From an uncultured Arsenicibacter sp. (GTDB taxonomy: Bacteria > Bacteroidota > Bacteroidia > Cytophagales > Spirosomataceae): 64,000 nucleotides of DNA. The DNA is taken from assembly GCF_945952095.1 (NCBI RefSeq), contig NZ_CAMFHL010000002.1, positions 28,107-92,106 on the forward strand, read 5' to 3'. Within the stretch, counting starts at the first letter, position 1. Each line of letters starts with the position of its first letter. Of the stretch, positions 25,028 to 34,326 are shown piece after piece. A model generated the notes under the pieces. That model saw only the letters and a program-made list of their open reading frames with translations, was not told the origin of the DNA and searched no databases. The translations under genes were made by a program, and so were the position numbers.

Positions 25028-25846
25028 ATGACAAACGACCTTCGCCTGCTGACCCGTGAGATGAGTCAGATTGCCCGTGAAGCCGGTGCCTTTATTGCGC
25101 AGGAAGCCCGTTCATTCAGCCGGGAGGCTATCGAATACAAAGACTTTAATAACCTCGTTTCGTATGTCGATAAGGAAGCCGAGAAGCTGCTGGTTGACCG
25201 CCTGCACCGGTTACTGCCCGAAGCCGGTTTTATTACCGAAGAAGGGACTACGGGGCAGGAGGCAGATCAGTCAGGGCTGAACTGGATTATCGACCCGCTG
25301 GACGGAACGGCTAATTTCATTCATAAAGTACCGGTTTATTCGGTGAGCATTGGTCTGGCGCAGGGTAGTACACCGCTGGCCGGCGTTGTATTCGATATTA
25401 ACCGCAACGAGTCGTTTACGGCCTGGCAGGGCGGCGGTGCATGGTGCAGCACAAGCGGCGGCACGGACGAAAAAATTCAGGTTTCGCCGGCGCGGTCGTT
25501 GCAGGAGAGCATGATTGCGACCGGTTTCCCGTACCGTTTTTTTGATCAGATACAGAAATACCTCAATATTCTTCAGTTATTGATGCAAAACACGCACGGG
25601 ATGCGGCGAATGGGGTCGGCGGCTATCGATTTAGCGTCGGTTGCCTGCGGTCGTTTTGAGGCGTTTTATGAGTTTAATCTGAATTCGTGGGATATGGCAG
25701 CCGGGGTGCTGCTTGTTCAGGAAGCGGGCGGGATTGTAACCGACTTTGAAGGCGGGAACGAGTATCTCTTCCGGGGCGATATCATTGCCGGGTGCGGCAT
25801 GCAACCCCAATTGCTGAAGGTCATTGACGAACACTGGCGTAATTAA
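25028..25846 (+). CDS. suhB: Inositol monophosphatase family protein
   Basis: 272 residues. Metal-binding motifs are complete: FITEEGT (Glu71/72), IDPLDGTANFIH (Asp89, Asp92) and the C-terminal WDMAAGVLLVQEAGG. It hydrolyses inositol-1-phosphate or related sugar phosphates with Mg2+. Bacteroidota use it for inositol lipid synthesis or as a general phosphatase; sequence does not separate these. It starts 17 bp after the DUF4105 gene. Confidence 0.92.
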   Translation: MTNDLRLLTREMSQIAREAGAFIAQEARSFSREAIEYKDFNNLVSYVDKEAEKLLVDRLHRLLPEAGFITEEGTTGQEADQSGLNWIIDPLDGTANFIHKVPVYSVSIGLAQGSTPLAGVVFDINRNESFTAWQGGGAWCSTSGGTDEKIQVSPARSLQESMIATGFPYRFFDQIQKYLNILQLLMQNTHGMRRMGSAAIDLASVACGRFEAFYEFNLNSWDMAAGVLLVQEAGGIVTDFEGGNEYLFRGDIIAGCGMQPQLLKVIDEHWRN

Positions 25847-25869
25847 TCAACGTACTAAATACAACAACG

Positions 25870-26394
25870 ATGGACCTGCGTTATCCGATTGGTAATTTTG
25901 AATACGGAAAATCGTATTCATTCGACGATAGTAAGGCGGCCATTGCTGCCATCGCGGTACTGCCGTTTAATCTGACCGAGCTGGTTGGTAAATGGGGAGA
26001 CGACCGCCTTGATACGCCATACCGCCCGGATGGCTGGACGGTGCGGCAACTGATCCATCACATTGCCGACAGCCACATGAATGCCTATGTGCGTACGAAG
26101 CTGGCACTGACAGAAGAAAACCCGACCATCAAAGGCTATGAAGAAGCGGAATGGGCAAAGCTACCCGATTCAACCTTATCGGTTGCGCCTTCGCTGGTCA
26201 TTATCAGTAACCTGCATCTGCGTTGGGTAACGGTTCTGGAAAGTTTGACCGAAAAAGATGTTGCCCGGACGTACTATCACCCCGGTTATCAGCGGAGCTT
26301 TGCCCTTGGTGAAGTAATAGCGCTCTATGCCTGGCACTCCGAACATCATTACCAGCATATTTATCAGCTGGCAAAGCGGGAACAGTGGATTTAA
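25870..26394 (+). CDS. YfiT/BstA-type DinB-fold metal-dependent protein
   Basis: 174 residues. It starts with the diagnostic MDLRYPIGNFE of YfiT-like proteins. The three-His metal site is seen in LIHHIADSH (near residue 65) and WHSEHHYQHIYQL (near 155). The family includes bacillithiol S-transferases (BstA) and related thiol transferases; it was formerly called a putative metal-dependent hydrolase. Fourth gene of the rsmI-DUF4105-suhB run, 23 bp after suhB. Confidence 0.87.
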   Translation: MDLRYPIGNFEYGKSYSFDDSKAAIAAIAVLPFNLTELVGKWGDDRLDTPYRPDGWTVRQLIHHIADSHMNAYVRTKLALTEENPTIKGYEEAEWAKLPDSTLSVAPSLVIISNLHLRWVTVLESLTEKDVARTYYHPGYQRSFALGEVIALYAWHSEHHYQHIYQLAKREQWI

Positions 26395-26415
26395 ATTTGC
26401 TGTTACCCTGATACT

Positions 26416-26571
26416 ATGGGACAGGAACTGCTTATTCTATTGTTGTTTTTGGGTGCTTTGGGTTATCTTGGACAACGGGTATACCGGTCGTTATCGCAGA
26501 AACAAGGCTGTGGCAAAGGGTGTGGTTGTGCTGTTAATCAGCCCGCCGTGCCGTCACATGATAATAAATAA
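26416..26571 (+). CDS. Tiny Cys-rich single-pass membrane protein (FeoB-associated-like)
   Basis: 51 codons from ATG at 26416 to TAA at 26571. It has a hydrophobic N-terminal helix (residues 4-20), a basic turn (RVYRSLSQK) and a Cys cluster GCGKGCGCA at residues 31-39. This layout is that of FeoB-associated Cys-rich membrane proteins. No feoA/feoB is in the window, so an iron role is only a guess. It starts 21 bp after the YfiT gene. Confidence 0.6.
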   Translation: MGQELLILLLFLGALGYLGQRVYRSLSQKQGCGKGCGCAVNQPAVPSHDNK

Positions 26572-26614
26572 AACCCCCTGAGAACATTTTGCCGGGAGAC
26601 AGGTTCGTATAGCC

Positions 26615-28012
26615 ATGAGTGCTGAACGAACCTTTTTTTTATGGGTCAATAGTATACTGATTACACTGCTGATTACCAGTTGTAACCGCGTGAATCCTGA
26701 CCCCCCAGCTGCGGTTGGATTTGACCAGCCGATCCCTACTCCCAGATCGTATCTGGTAGGCCGGGTTACATTTGAATTAGCCGATCTGGAAAAGAAAATA
26801 AACGATAAACTTGGTGTAGTGCTGGTTGATGAAGACCAGCTGAAAGGCACTAAAAGTGAAAAGTTTCACCTTAAGGTTGAACGCATCGGACCGGTAAAAT
26901 TGCGGTACGTGCGTCAGCAGGTCTTTTTCTCGGCGCCGTTGCGTATCTGGGTAGGTAATCCGCTGGCATTGCGTAAGAAAAATGCAGAGGCCAAACGACC
27001 ACTTGGCGTGCTGTTTGTCCGTTTCAAAAGCCCCGTTGAGGTAAATACCGGCTGGCGTTTATCGACCAAATCCGAATTTGTGAGTTATAAGTGGATTAAC
27101 CGGCCGCGGTTGCGGGTACTGGGCGTCTCGCTGAACGTAACGAATCTGGTAAATAAAGTGCTTGAAAAACAGCGGAGTACAATCGAAGAAGCGATCGATC
27201 AATCCATTCAGAATGAGGTCCGGCTGGAGCGGGAACTCGGAAACATCTGGCGGGATCTGCAAAAACCGATTTTACTTAACAAAAAGGTAGATACCATCTG
27301 GCTGGTACCAAAACCGGTCAGTGTAGCCGCTGCTCCCTTGTCAGGAACGACAAAAACGATTACGGTACCGCTCAGGATTGGGTTTGAGACTGACATTGCC
27401 ATTGGACCGAAGCCGGCGTTTAAACCCGTTAAGAGGCTGCCGCGGCTGGAGCGGGTTACCGAGCTCCCGGCGGATACAGACCTGCATGTGCTGAGTCAGA
27501 TAAAGTACGCCGATATTAATACTGTGCTGGAAAAGACGATGCGGAAACGTAAAATCAAACTGGCCGGCGGTGCCATTCAGGTAAAGAGTGCGAGTGTGTA
27601 TGGCGGCCAGAACTCGCTGATTGTTAAAACAGAAGTGGGGGGAGCCGTGAAGGGAACGCTTTATTTCCATGGGAAACCCGTTTTTGATACCTTAACGAAT
27701 ACGTTACAGGTTAAGCAGGTCGATTTTGATGTACGAACGCAGGAAACGCTGCTGGGAACTGCCGACTGGCTGTTGCACGACCATTTACGGGATACGCTGA
27801 GCCACGTTCTGCAAATACCGCTTGATAATCAGATTGATCAGATACCAGGTAAAATTGAAGAGGCAATTGATCGGGGGAAAACCGGTCAGAAAATAAACCT
27901 TGATCTGCGGGATTTTATTTTTATTCCCAAAAAAATCGCTGTCCGCCCCGAAGGTATACAGGTGCTGATCGTCATCCGGTCAAAAGTGCGGATTACAGTC
28001 AAAAAACTCTGA
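26615..28012 (+). CDS. DUF4403 family lipoprotein
   Basis: 465 residues. The N-terminal signal ends LLITSC, giving a lipidated Cys near residue 23. The rest is a repeated beta/alpha architecture typical of DUF4403, with paired segments such as VEVNTGWRLSTKSEF and VKGTLYFHGKPVFD. It recalls lipid-binding TULIP-like tubes, but that is speculation. Membership in DUF4403 is the main support. It lies at the end of the plus-strand block and is convergent with alkA. Confidence 0.8.
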   Translation: MSAERTFFLWVNSILITLLITSCNRVNPDPPAAVGFDQPIPTPRSYLVGRVTFELADLEKKINDKLGVVLVDEDQLKGTKSEKFHLKVERIGPVKLRYVRQQVFFSAPLRIWVGNPLALRKKNAEAKRPLGVLFVRFKSPVEVNTGWRLSTKSEFVSYKWINRPRLRVLGVSLNVTNLVNKVLEKQRSTIEEAIDQSIQNEVRLERELGNIWRDLQKPILLNKKVDTIWLVPKPVSVAAAPLSGTTKTITVPLRIGFETDIAIGPKPAFKPVKRLPRLERVTELPADTDLHVLSQIKYADINTVLEKTMRKRKIKLAGGAIQVKSASVYGGQNSLIVKTEVGGAVKGTLYFHGKPVFDTLTNTLQVKQVDFDVRTQETLLGTADWLLHDHLRDTLSHVLQIPLDNQIDQIPGKIEEAIDRGKTGQKINLDLRDFIFIPKKIAVRPEGIQVLIVIRSKVRITVKKL

Positions 28013-28028
28013 CCGGCAGCGGGGCTGT

Positions 28029-28664
28029 TCAGGTTGTCCAGCGCCAGAGGTAACGGGAAGCCAGTGTCCGGTAGGGCCGCCATGGTTCGGCCAGCTGCTG
28101 TAATTGCTTAATCAGTGCACGGCCTGTCAGACCGGCGGTTTCATCCGGAAAGGCCCGCATCATACGCTGGCGGATAACCAGATCATCGACCGGAAAGATG
28201 TCCGGGCGGTCCAGTACAAACATCAGCAGCATTTCCACCGTCCACCGGCCGACACCTTTAATCGGTAAGAGGTACTGTACGATTTCTTCGTCGGCCAGCG
28301 TGTTGATATACGCGTGGTCGAGCCGGTTTTCCAGCGTAAATGCTGCTACACTCTGCAGGTACGAAATCTTCTGAAACGACAAACCGGCACTGCGCAGTTC
28401 TTCGGTTGTTTTGAGGAGCAGCGCGTCAGGACGCGGGTACTGATCCGGAAATAAAGCCCGGAAACGCCGGAAAATAGCATCAGCCGCCTTGACAGAAATC
28501 TGCTGCGAAACAATGCTTTCCAGCAGCGCCAGGTACAGATCACCGGCCCAGTCGACAGCCGGTTTCGGGTGTGGTGTTCCGGCAATAATGCGGGCCATTA
28601 CAGGTTCTGACTGAAGGTGCTCCAGGGCGGGGGCGATTGCGGCATCCATGCTGCAAAGTAACAT
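28029..28664 (-). CDS. alkA: DNA-3-methyladenine glycosylase II, HhH-GPD type
   Basis: 211 residues, the size of AlkA without its N-terminal domain. The helix-hairpin-helix and GPD loop read PIKGVGRWTVEMLLMF, with the catalytic Asp in IFPVDDLVIR. It excises alkylated bases (3-methyladenine, 7-methylguanine). It is divergent from corA over a 38-bp spacer. Together with the AAG-family gene at 10.4 kb it gives redundant alkylation repair. Confidence 0.92.
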   Translation of the reverse strand: MLLCSMDAAIAPALEHLQSEPVMARIIAGTPHPKPAVDWAGDLYLALLESIVSQQISVKAADAIFRRFRALFPDQYPRPDALLLKTTEELRSAGLSFQKISYLQSVAAFTLENRLDHAYINTLADEEIVQYLLPIKGVGRWTVEMLLMFVLDRPDIFPVDDLVIRQRMMRAFPDETAGLTGRALIKQLQQLAEPWRPYRTLASRYLWRWTT

Positions 28665-28674
28665 AACATCCTGC

Positions 28675-28682
28675 TATATTTG
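28675..28682 (+). promoter_or_regulatory. -7 promoter element of corA
   Basis: TATATTTG, a perfect TAnnTTTG box, 20 bp before the corA ATG. No convincing -33 TTTG is seen at the expected spacing. Confidence 0.4.
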
Positions 28683-28702
28683 ACACTGATTCTTGCTGAT
28701 TT

Positions 28703-29782
28703 ATGACAAAAAGACGACACCGTTATTCAGATAAAAATCTGGGTACTTCGCCTGGCACAGTAACGTATGTCGGGCAGGAAATTGAGCACGCTACACATAT
28801 ACGTCGGGTTGAATACAATGCGGAGACCTACCGGATTGATGAATCCGGCCGGTTGAGTGCCTGCCGCCTGCCGGCCGAAGATGCGCCGTTTGTGACCTGG
28901 GTGGATGTTGACGGTATTCACCAGTCACAGGTTATTGAAGCAATTGGTGACCAGTATAAACTACATCCGCTGTTGTTAGAGGATGTGGTCAATACACACC
29001 AGAAGCCGAAGCTGGAGCCCTATGATGATACAACGATTTTCGTTACGCTGAAAATGCTTCATTACGACGACAGCCTGGCGGAGATCGACAGTGAGCATGT
29101 CAGTCTGGTACTGGGCAGGAACTTTGTGGTGTCTTTTCAGGAAGAGCGCACCAACGACATTTTCGATCCTGTCCTGAACCGGATAAAAGCCTCAGCCGGT
29201 AAAACGCGGCGCAATGGTGCTGACTACCTGTTTTACGCGCTGCTGGATGTCATTGTTGATCATTATTTTTCTGTTCTTGAGCGTGTTGGCGAGCGGCTGG
29301 ATATTCTGGAAGACCACATTGTGCAGCAGCAGGCCGGACAGCCAACATTAACGATGCTGTATGCCCTGAAACGTGAACTGAACTTTATGCGTCGTGTGGT
29401 CTGGCCGGTCCGTGAAATGATCGGGATGGTGATGCGGGAAGAATCCGTGCTTATTCAGTCAAACTTACAGCCTTATCTGCGCGATTTATACGACCATGTT
29501 TCGCAGGTGATCGAAACACTGGATTCATATCGGGAATTGATACCGGGGTTGATGGATCTGCACCTGTCAACGGTGAGTAACCGTATGAATTCAGTGATGA
29601 AAACCCTGACGATCTTCTCGGCGATTTTCATGCCGCTGACCTTTATTGTGGGTGTTTACGGAATGAACTTTGAGCATATGCCGGAGTTGAGCTGGCATTA
29701 TGGATACTATACGGTCTGGGCTATAATGGGCGTTGTTACGGTGGCGCTGGTGATTTATTTTAAAAAACGGGGATGGATGTAA
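28703..29782 (+). CDS. corA: CorA-type magnesium/cobalt transporter
   Basis: 359 residues. A large cytoplasmic alpha/beta and coiled-coil N-terminal domain comes first. Two C-terminal TM helices follow (about 300-322 and 335-355), with the pore signature GMNF in VYGMNFEHMPE and a basic tail KKRGWM. CorA pentamers let Mg2+ into the cytoplasm. Its stop codon overlaps the start of murF-alr. Confidence 0.95.
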   Translation: MTKRRHRYSDKNLGTSPGTVTYVGQEIEHATHIRRVEYNAETYRIDESGRLSACRLPAEDAPFVTWVDVDGIHQSQVIEAIGDQYKLHPLLLEDVVNTHQKPKLEPYDDTTIFVTLKMLHYDDSLAEIDSEHVSLVLGRNFVVSFQEERTNDIFDPVLNRIKASAGKTRRNGADYLFYALLDVIVDHYFSVLERVGERLDILEDHIVQQQAGQPTLTMLYALKRELNFMRRVVWPVREMIGMVMREESVLIQSNLQPYLRDLYDHVSQVIETLDSYRELIPGLMDLHLSTVSNRMNSVMKTLTIFSAIFMPLTFIVGVYGMNFEHMPELSWHYGYYTVWAIMGVVTVALVIYFKKRGWM

Positions 29783-32238
29783 TGTCTTTAAAACAGCCAC
29801 AACATGTTGCGGCTCTGCGTATGAATTGGATTACAGACTCCCGGCAGGTCATGGTGCCGGAACAGAGTATATTTTTTGCTATTCGTGGTGAACGACACGA
29901 CGGACACCAGTTTATTGGTGAATTATACGGGAAGGGTGTAAGAGAGTTTGTGGTAGATACAGCAGCCATGACGCCGGAGCGCCGGTCTGAATGGGCGGGT
30001 TATACCGATGCTACCTTTCATGAAGTCGCCAATAGCCTGCAAACGTTACAGCAGTGGGCAACGGTACACCGTATGCAGTTTCAGCTCCCTGTTATTGGGA
30101 TTACCGGTAGCAACGGAAAAACAATTGTCAAAGAATGGCTGACACAACTGCTAAACCCTACGTTTGTTGTAGCGCGTAGTCCGAAAAGCTATAATTCTCA
30201 GGTGGGGGTGCCGTTGTCGGTCAGGCAGCTTAATGAAACGCATACACTGGCAATATTTGAAGCCGGTATCTCAAAACCACATGAAATGCAGTTACTTGAG
30301 CCGATCATCCGGCCGGCGATCGGGATTTTTACCAACATAGGAACTGCCCATGATGAAGGTTTCCGGAGCTGTAAACAGAAGGTGGCCGAAAAGCTGCGGT
30401 TATTTACCCGCTCCGAAGTACTGATTTATCGTCAGGATTACCCGGAAATTGATGAGGAAGTAAACCTGTTACTGAAAGCAGTTAATCCCTCGATCCGGTT
30501 GGTTCGCTGGCACATGGGTGATGGCCCGGCTACCGAATTCTGTGCAACCGTTGAGCAGGACCAGCTTCAGTTACATCACCCGACGCATGGCAACTGGGCA
30601 TTGCAGCTGCCATTTGCTGACCCCGCCTCGGTAGAAAACCTCATCCATTGTGTCGTGACGTTAATTAGCATAGGCATTACCGATCCTGCCGATCTGCAAT
30701 CCCGTTTGCATCGTCTGCGGCCGGTATCGATGCGGCTTGAGCTGAAGGAGGGAATTAACCATTGTGTCGTCATCGACGACTCGTACAATAATGATGTAGC
30801 GGGCTTACAGCTGGCATTGAGTTTTTTGCAGCAGCAAGTCAACCGGGACCGGAAAGTGGTGATTTTGTCCGATGTATTGCAATCGGGCCAGAAAGAAGAT
30901 GAACTGTATGCGCACATTGGCCGTCTGGTAAGCGAGCAAAACCTGAGCGGGTTTATCGGTATTGGCCCGGAACTGAGCCGGCATGCACAGTATTTCCCGG
31001 CCGGGAGTCAGTTTTATGCATCAACTGAGGCGTTTTTAACGGGCGAACCGTTAAGCCGGTACCGCGACAGCGTCGTGTTGGTAAAAGGGGCACGTACATT
31101 CTCGTTTGAGCGCATTGTTCAGCGGCTGCAACGGAAATTTCATGGTACCGTACTGGAAATCAATCTGGATGCATTGACCCATAACCTGAATTACTATCGT
31201 CAGAAAGCAGGGCCGGAAACAAAAATCATGGCTATGGTCAAAGCGTTTGCCTATGGTAGCGGCAGTGCTGAGGTGGCTCAGTTACTGCAGTTCCAGCGGG
31301 TCGATTACCTGGCCGTTGCCTATGCTGATGAAGGAGTAACGCTGCGGCAGAACGGAATCGAACTGCCGGTGATGGTTATGAATCCATCGCCGGAGACGTT
31401 TGCCACATTGCTTGACTACCAGCTCGAACCGGAGATTTACAGTTTCCGTATCCTGCACGAATGGATTGATTTTCTGGAAGCCCGGCCGCACGCCTCGTCG
31501 TCGGTGCATATTAAAATTGATACGGGCATGCACCGGCTGGGCTTCCGGGCCGAAGAGCTTGGCGAAGTCGGTGCATTGGTAGCCCGGCAACCCCGGATGC
31601 GGGTGGCCAGCGTATTCAGCCATTTAGTAGGAGCAGACGAAGCGCAGTTTAACGCCTTTTCACGGGAGCAGTATGAGCAGTTTATTGCCGGTACGGATGC
31701 CTTGACCGCGTCGCTGGGGTATTGTCCGTTGCGGCATTTGCTGAATTCAGCCGGTATTGTCCGCTTTCCGGAGTTTAAACTCGATATGGTTCGTTTAGGA
31801 ATCGGATTGTATGGGGTAGAAGCCACACGGCAGGAACAAAGGATGCTGCGTACGGTAGGTACGCTGAAAACCGTGATCAGCCAGATCAAGACCGTTCCGG
31901 CAGGAGATACGGTGGGGTATAGTCGTTCGGGTTTACTGGATCATGAAGCACGGATTGGCACGCTGGCGATCGGGTATGCTGATGGGTTTGACCGGCGGCT
32001 GGGCAAAGGTGTTGGGCAGGTGTTGGTCAACGGGGTTCTTTGCCCGACAATTGGCAATGTCTGTATGGACATGACCATGGTTGATCTGACAGGAATTGAC
32101 GCGGCCGAAGGCGATGAGGTAATCATCTTCGGTGAAGGGGCACCAATCAGCGATCTGGCACAAGCCATCGACACAATCCCATATGAAATCCTTACCGGAG
32201 TCAGTGAGCGGGTGAAGCGGGTTTTTTACAAAGAATGA
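29773..32238 (+). CDS. murF-alr: Bifunctional UDP-MurNAc-tripeptide:D-Ala-D-Ala ligase / alanine racemase
   Basis: 821 residues. The first half is MurF: P-loop GSNGKT at 112-117, FTNIGTAHDE, and a C-terminal ligase domain with VIDDSYNNDV. From about residue 455 a complete alanine racemase follows: PLP lysine in MAMVKAFAYG, GYSRSG and the catalytic Tyr in IGYADGF. The fusion couples L-Ala to D-Ala conversion with addition of D-Ala-D-Ala to the peptidoglycan precursor and is typical of Bacteroidota. A second ATG at 29782 (TAATG overlap with the corA stop) is an equally likely start. Confidence 0.95.
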   Translation: MDVMSLKQPQHVAALRMNWITDSRQVMVPEQSIFFAIRGERHDGHQFIGELYGKGVREFVVDTAAMTPERRSEWAGYTDATFHEVANSLQTLQQWATVHRMQFQLPVIGITGSNGKTIVKEWLTQLLNPTFVVARSPKSYNSQVGVPLSVRQLNETHTLAIFEAGISKPHEMQLLEPIIRPAIGIFTNIGTAHDEGFRSCKQKVAEKLRLFTRSEVLIYRQDYPEIDEEVNLLLKAVNPSIRLVRWHMGDGPATEFCATVEQDQLQLHHPTHGNWALQLPFADPASVENLIHCVVTLISIGITDPADLQSRLHRLRPVSMRLELKEGINHCVVIDDSYNNDVAGLQLALSFLQQQVNRDRKVVILSDVLQSGQKEDELYAHIGRLVSEQNLSGFIGIGPELSRHAQYFPAGSQFYASTEAFLTGEPLSRYRDSVVLVKGARTFSFERIVQRLQRKFHGTVLEINLDALTHNLNYYRQKAGPETKIMAMVKAFAYGSGSAEVAQLLQFQRVDYLAVAYADEGVTLRQNGIELPVMVMNPSPETFATLLDYQLEPEIYSFRILHEWIDFLEARPHASSSVHIKIDTGMHRLGFRAEELGEVGALVARQPRMRVASVFSHLVGADEAQFNAFSREQYEQFIAGTDALTASLGYCPLRHLLNSAGIVRFPEFKLDMVRLGIGLYGVEATRQEQRMLRTVGTLKTVISQIKTVPAGDTVGYSRSGLLDHEARIGTLAIGYADGFDRRLGKGVGQVLVNGVLCPTIGNVCMDMTMVDLTGIDAAEGDEVIIFGEGAPISDLAQAIDTIPYEILTGVSERVKRVFYKE

Positions 32239-32639
32239 AAGCCTGTGAAGGGGCATCGGCAATGCCGGTACATTGTGATAAAAGAAAAAAACGACTCTCA
32301 ATACGGGGAGTCGTTTTTTTAGCACCTAAAGCAAGTAAAAGAGTAAACATCTTGATGGACTGTCTACAAGGGTTAATAAGGCCCGAAATCAAAATGTAAC
32401 AGCGAAATGACATTTTTTTTTATTTTTTTTTGATGATGAGCTTTTCAGGCTGATCAGGCACAGTGGGCGGCAGGAGATTATGTTTACTAAGGTTTATATG
32501 TTGTTTATGTAATGTGTTGATATGGTTTCGCTGATTTACAGTCAGTTGGAATAAGGTTGTAAAAAAAACACGGGTACGCCCGTTACATTATACGTCGTAA
32601 TGATATTAACCGGTAAATAAAAGTTAATATCTATTCGCT
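32239..32639. other. Intergenic region before the sce7725-family gene
   Basis: 401 bp. It holds the murF-alr terminator (32284-32320), a T-rich tract at 32413-32440, TGTT/TTTATGT-rich DNA to 32540, and a small hairpin ACGGG-TACG-CCCGT near 32572-32585. Markedly more AT-rich than the surroundings. No gene or clear promoter identified. Confidence 0.4.
32284..32320 (+). terminator. Rho-independent terminator of murF-alr
   Basis: AAAAAAACGACTC (32285-32297) pairs with GAGTCGTTTTTTT (32308-32320); loop of 10 bases. Strong T-tract. Confidence 0.88.
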
Positions 32640-33560
32640 ATGTATTTCCCTTATTTACGCGGACACCAAAGTGAACTACTGGCTTTAACAGAACTATATA
32701 CCAGAAATTCATATTATTCACATACCATACCGATTGTAGAACCGATACAGACAGGGCGGGTAAATCCGTTCCGGAAATTAACTGAGCAAGGAGTACCGTT
32801 TGTATTAGTGGTGAATCCGACCGTGGGGGCGCTGACAACGGCAGCAGGACGTTATGCTATCGAAACATCTATTCTGAAAAAGATACGGAAAAATTTCCAG
32901 CGCGGGATGCTGGGCATCATCGTAACGCCTGATACTCAGCCTGATCTGATCGAATACTATTTTGATGTTTATCCGGCCTTACCGAAAGTGATTATTCATC
33001 AGGCAGACTGCATTAACCTGTCACCGCTGGTGTACGATAATTCCGTTAAATATCACATCTTTTTTGATAACCATACCTCAGAGGCTTACCGGGAACGGTT
33101 TACCAACTACCCGCGTGTATTGGTCAGGGATGGCTTTGTACGGCGCGTTCCGGTAACCAACCACCCGCCTTTTGAGTTTTTCAGTGATCTGCCATTGACG
33201 TACCGGCAGCTGGGGTATCAAGGTTTCGGCGACTTGTTAACGGTAGGGCAGAATTATATCGAGAAGCTGGGAGGGCCTAAAGCCGTGGCTATTCATTTTA
33301 CGTTTGCAACCCGTAAAGCTATCCGGATTGCTCACTTTATTTCTGAAGAAGCGGAGGATACAACGGTCTGTACTACGTCGCGGTTCAGCGAAGCGCTGGA
33401 GAAACTCATGAAGTTTATCCAGGCATACGGGCTGAATTCCAAGACTGCCGGTATTAAAGACTTTGAAACGTATTACGAGCACCGGAGTTTTCCGGATATG
33501 GGTGGTCTGAAAAAGGTTTGCCTGAAACATCACCTTGAACTCATGCAGCAGTTTCTATAA
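32640..33560 (+). CDS. sce7725 family protein
   Basis: 306 residues starting MYFPYLRGHQSELLALTEL, the hallmark start of the sce7725 family (named from a Sorangium ORF; related to the phage beta-protein family). The predicted fold is alpha/beta with IVEPIQTG, FVLVVNPTVG and VIIHQADC strands, like a TIM barrel. These genes usually sit next to an sce7726 gene; none is present here. Function unknown; the usual pairing hints at a two-part system. The AT-rich upstream region and isolation between terminators suggest horizontal acquisition. Confidence 0.8.
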   Translation: MYFPYLRGHQSELLALTELYTRNSYYSHTIPIVEPIQTGRVNPFRKLTEQGVPFVLVVNPTVGALTTAAGRYAIETSILKKIRKNFQRGMLGIIVTPDTQPDLIEYYFDVYPALPKVIIHQADCINLSPLVYDNSVKYHIFFDNHTSEAYRERFTNYPRVLVRDGFVRRVPVTNHPPFEFFSDLPLTYRQLGYQGFGDLLTVGQNYIEKLGGPKAVAIHFTFATRKAIRIAHFISEEAEDTTVCTTSRFSEALEKLMKFIQAYGLNSKTAGIKDFETYYEHRSFPDMGGLKKVCLKHHLELMQQFL

Positions 33561-33596
33561 ACGAAAACCCGGCATATTGCCGGGTTTTCGTTTATA
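33556..33596 (+). terminator. Long hairpin terminator after the sce7725-family gene
   Basis: A perfect 19-bp stem: 33556-33574 with 33578-33596, loop TAT, core AAAACCCGGCA. The TAA stop codon lies inside the stem. Symmetric A/T-rich ends allow use from both directions, which suits the convergent coiled-coil gene. Confidence 0.8.
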
Positions 33597-33606
33597 GGTA
33601 AAGTTG

Positions 33607-34326
33607 TCAGTTCTTTTTGGTTTTAACCACTTCAAGTGCCTTCTTCTTGTTTTCCATTTCTGTTAACGCATTTGACTGATCCGTTTTGTTGGTTTCGGTG
33701 TCTTTCAGCAGTTGCTCCAGTTCCTTCGCGTTTTCGTCAATACGTTTCAGGAGTGTCTCTTTTTCCTTTTTATTACGATCCAGGTCCCGTTGCAGACGCT
33801 CACCGTTACGGACCATTTTCTGGTGGTTTTTCTGGGCATCATCCAGTGCTGTCTCCGCCAGCTTAACTTCCTGGTTGTACTGTACCTGGGTAGCAAAATC
33901 TTTGAGCAATTGCTCGGCAGCCGCCGAATTTCCGTTGCCGGGTTTGATAAAGTTACCGCTGCCCAAATCAAAAGCGACAAACAGTGTAGAAGAGCCGCGC
34001 GAGCTTTTCAGCTGGCTGGTCAGGTTGATTGGCTCGGTCGAAACAGACTGAATGTCAGCGTTGGTAACCCGGTATACGCCACGGGCAGCATTGACACGGC
34101 CAAATGTGCGCAGCTGGGCTTCCCATTCCTTTTCCAGTTGTTTACTATCCGCAGTAATCGTCAGGAAGTATCCTTGCAGCGTTACCTTTTCAACAGCCTG
34201 CTCCCCGGCATAAACAGCTTGTGCCCGTGAGGCAGCAAGCGCAACGGTGCATAACAGCAGCAGACTCAGGATAGCCGATCCGGACCATGTAGGCCGGTTA
34301 TTGCGTTTACGATTTTGTGGTTTCAT
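33607..34326 (-). CDS. Secreted coiled-coil protein of unknown function
   Basis: 239 residues. A basic N-terminus plus a hydrophobic segment (residues 17-36, cleavage near AQA) gives a signal peptide. Residues 40-130 are a small globular part with no recognised motif. Residues 135-239 form a Lys/Glu-rich coiled coil (ERLQRDLDRNKKEKETLLKR region). The start overlaps the end of the methyltransferase gene upstream by 20 bp, so the two are probably translated from one message. Function not identified. Confidence 0.65.
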   Translation of the reverse strand: MKPQNRKRNNRPTWSGSAILSLLLLCTVALAASRAQAVYAGEQAVEKVTLQGYFLTITADSKQLEKEWEAQLRTFGRVNAARGVYRVTNADIQSVSTEPINLTSQLKSSRGSSTLFVAFDLGSGNFIKPGNGNSAAAEQLLKDFATQVQYNQEVKLAETALDDAQKNHQKMVRNGERLQRDLDRNKKEKETLLKRIDENAKELEQLLKDTETNKTDQSNALTEMENKKKALEVVKTKKN

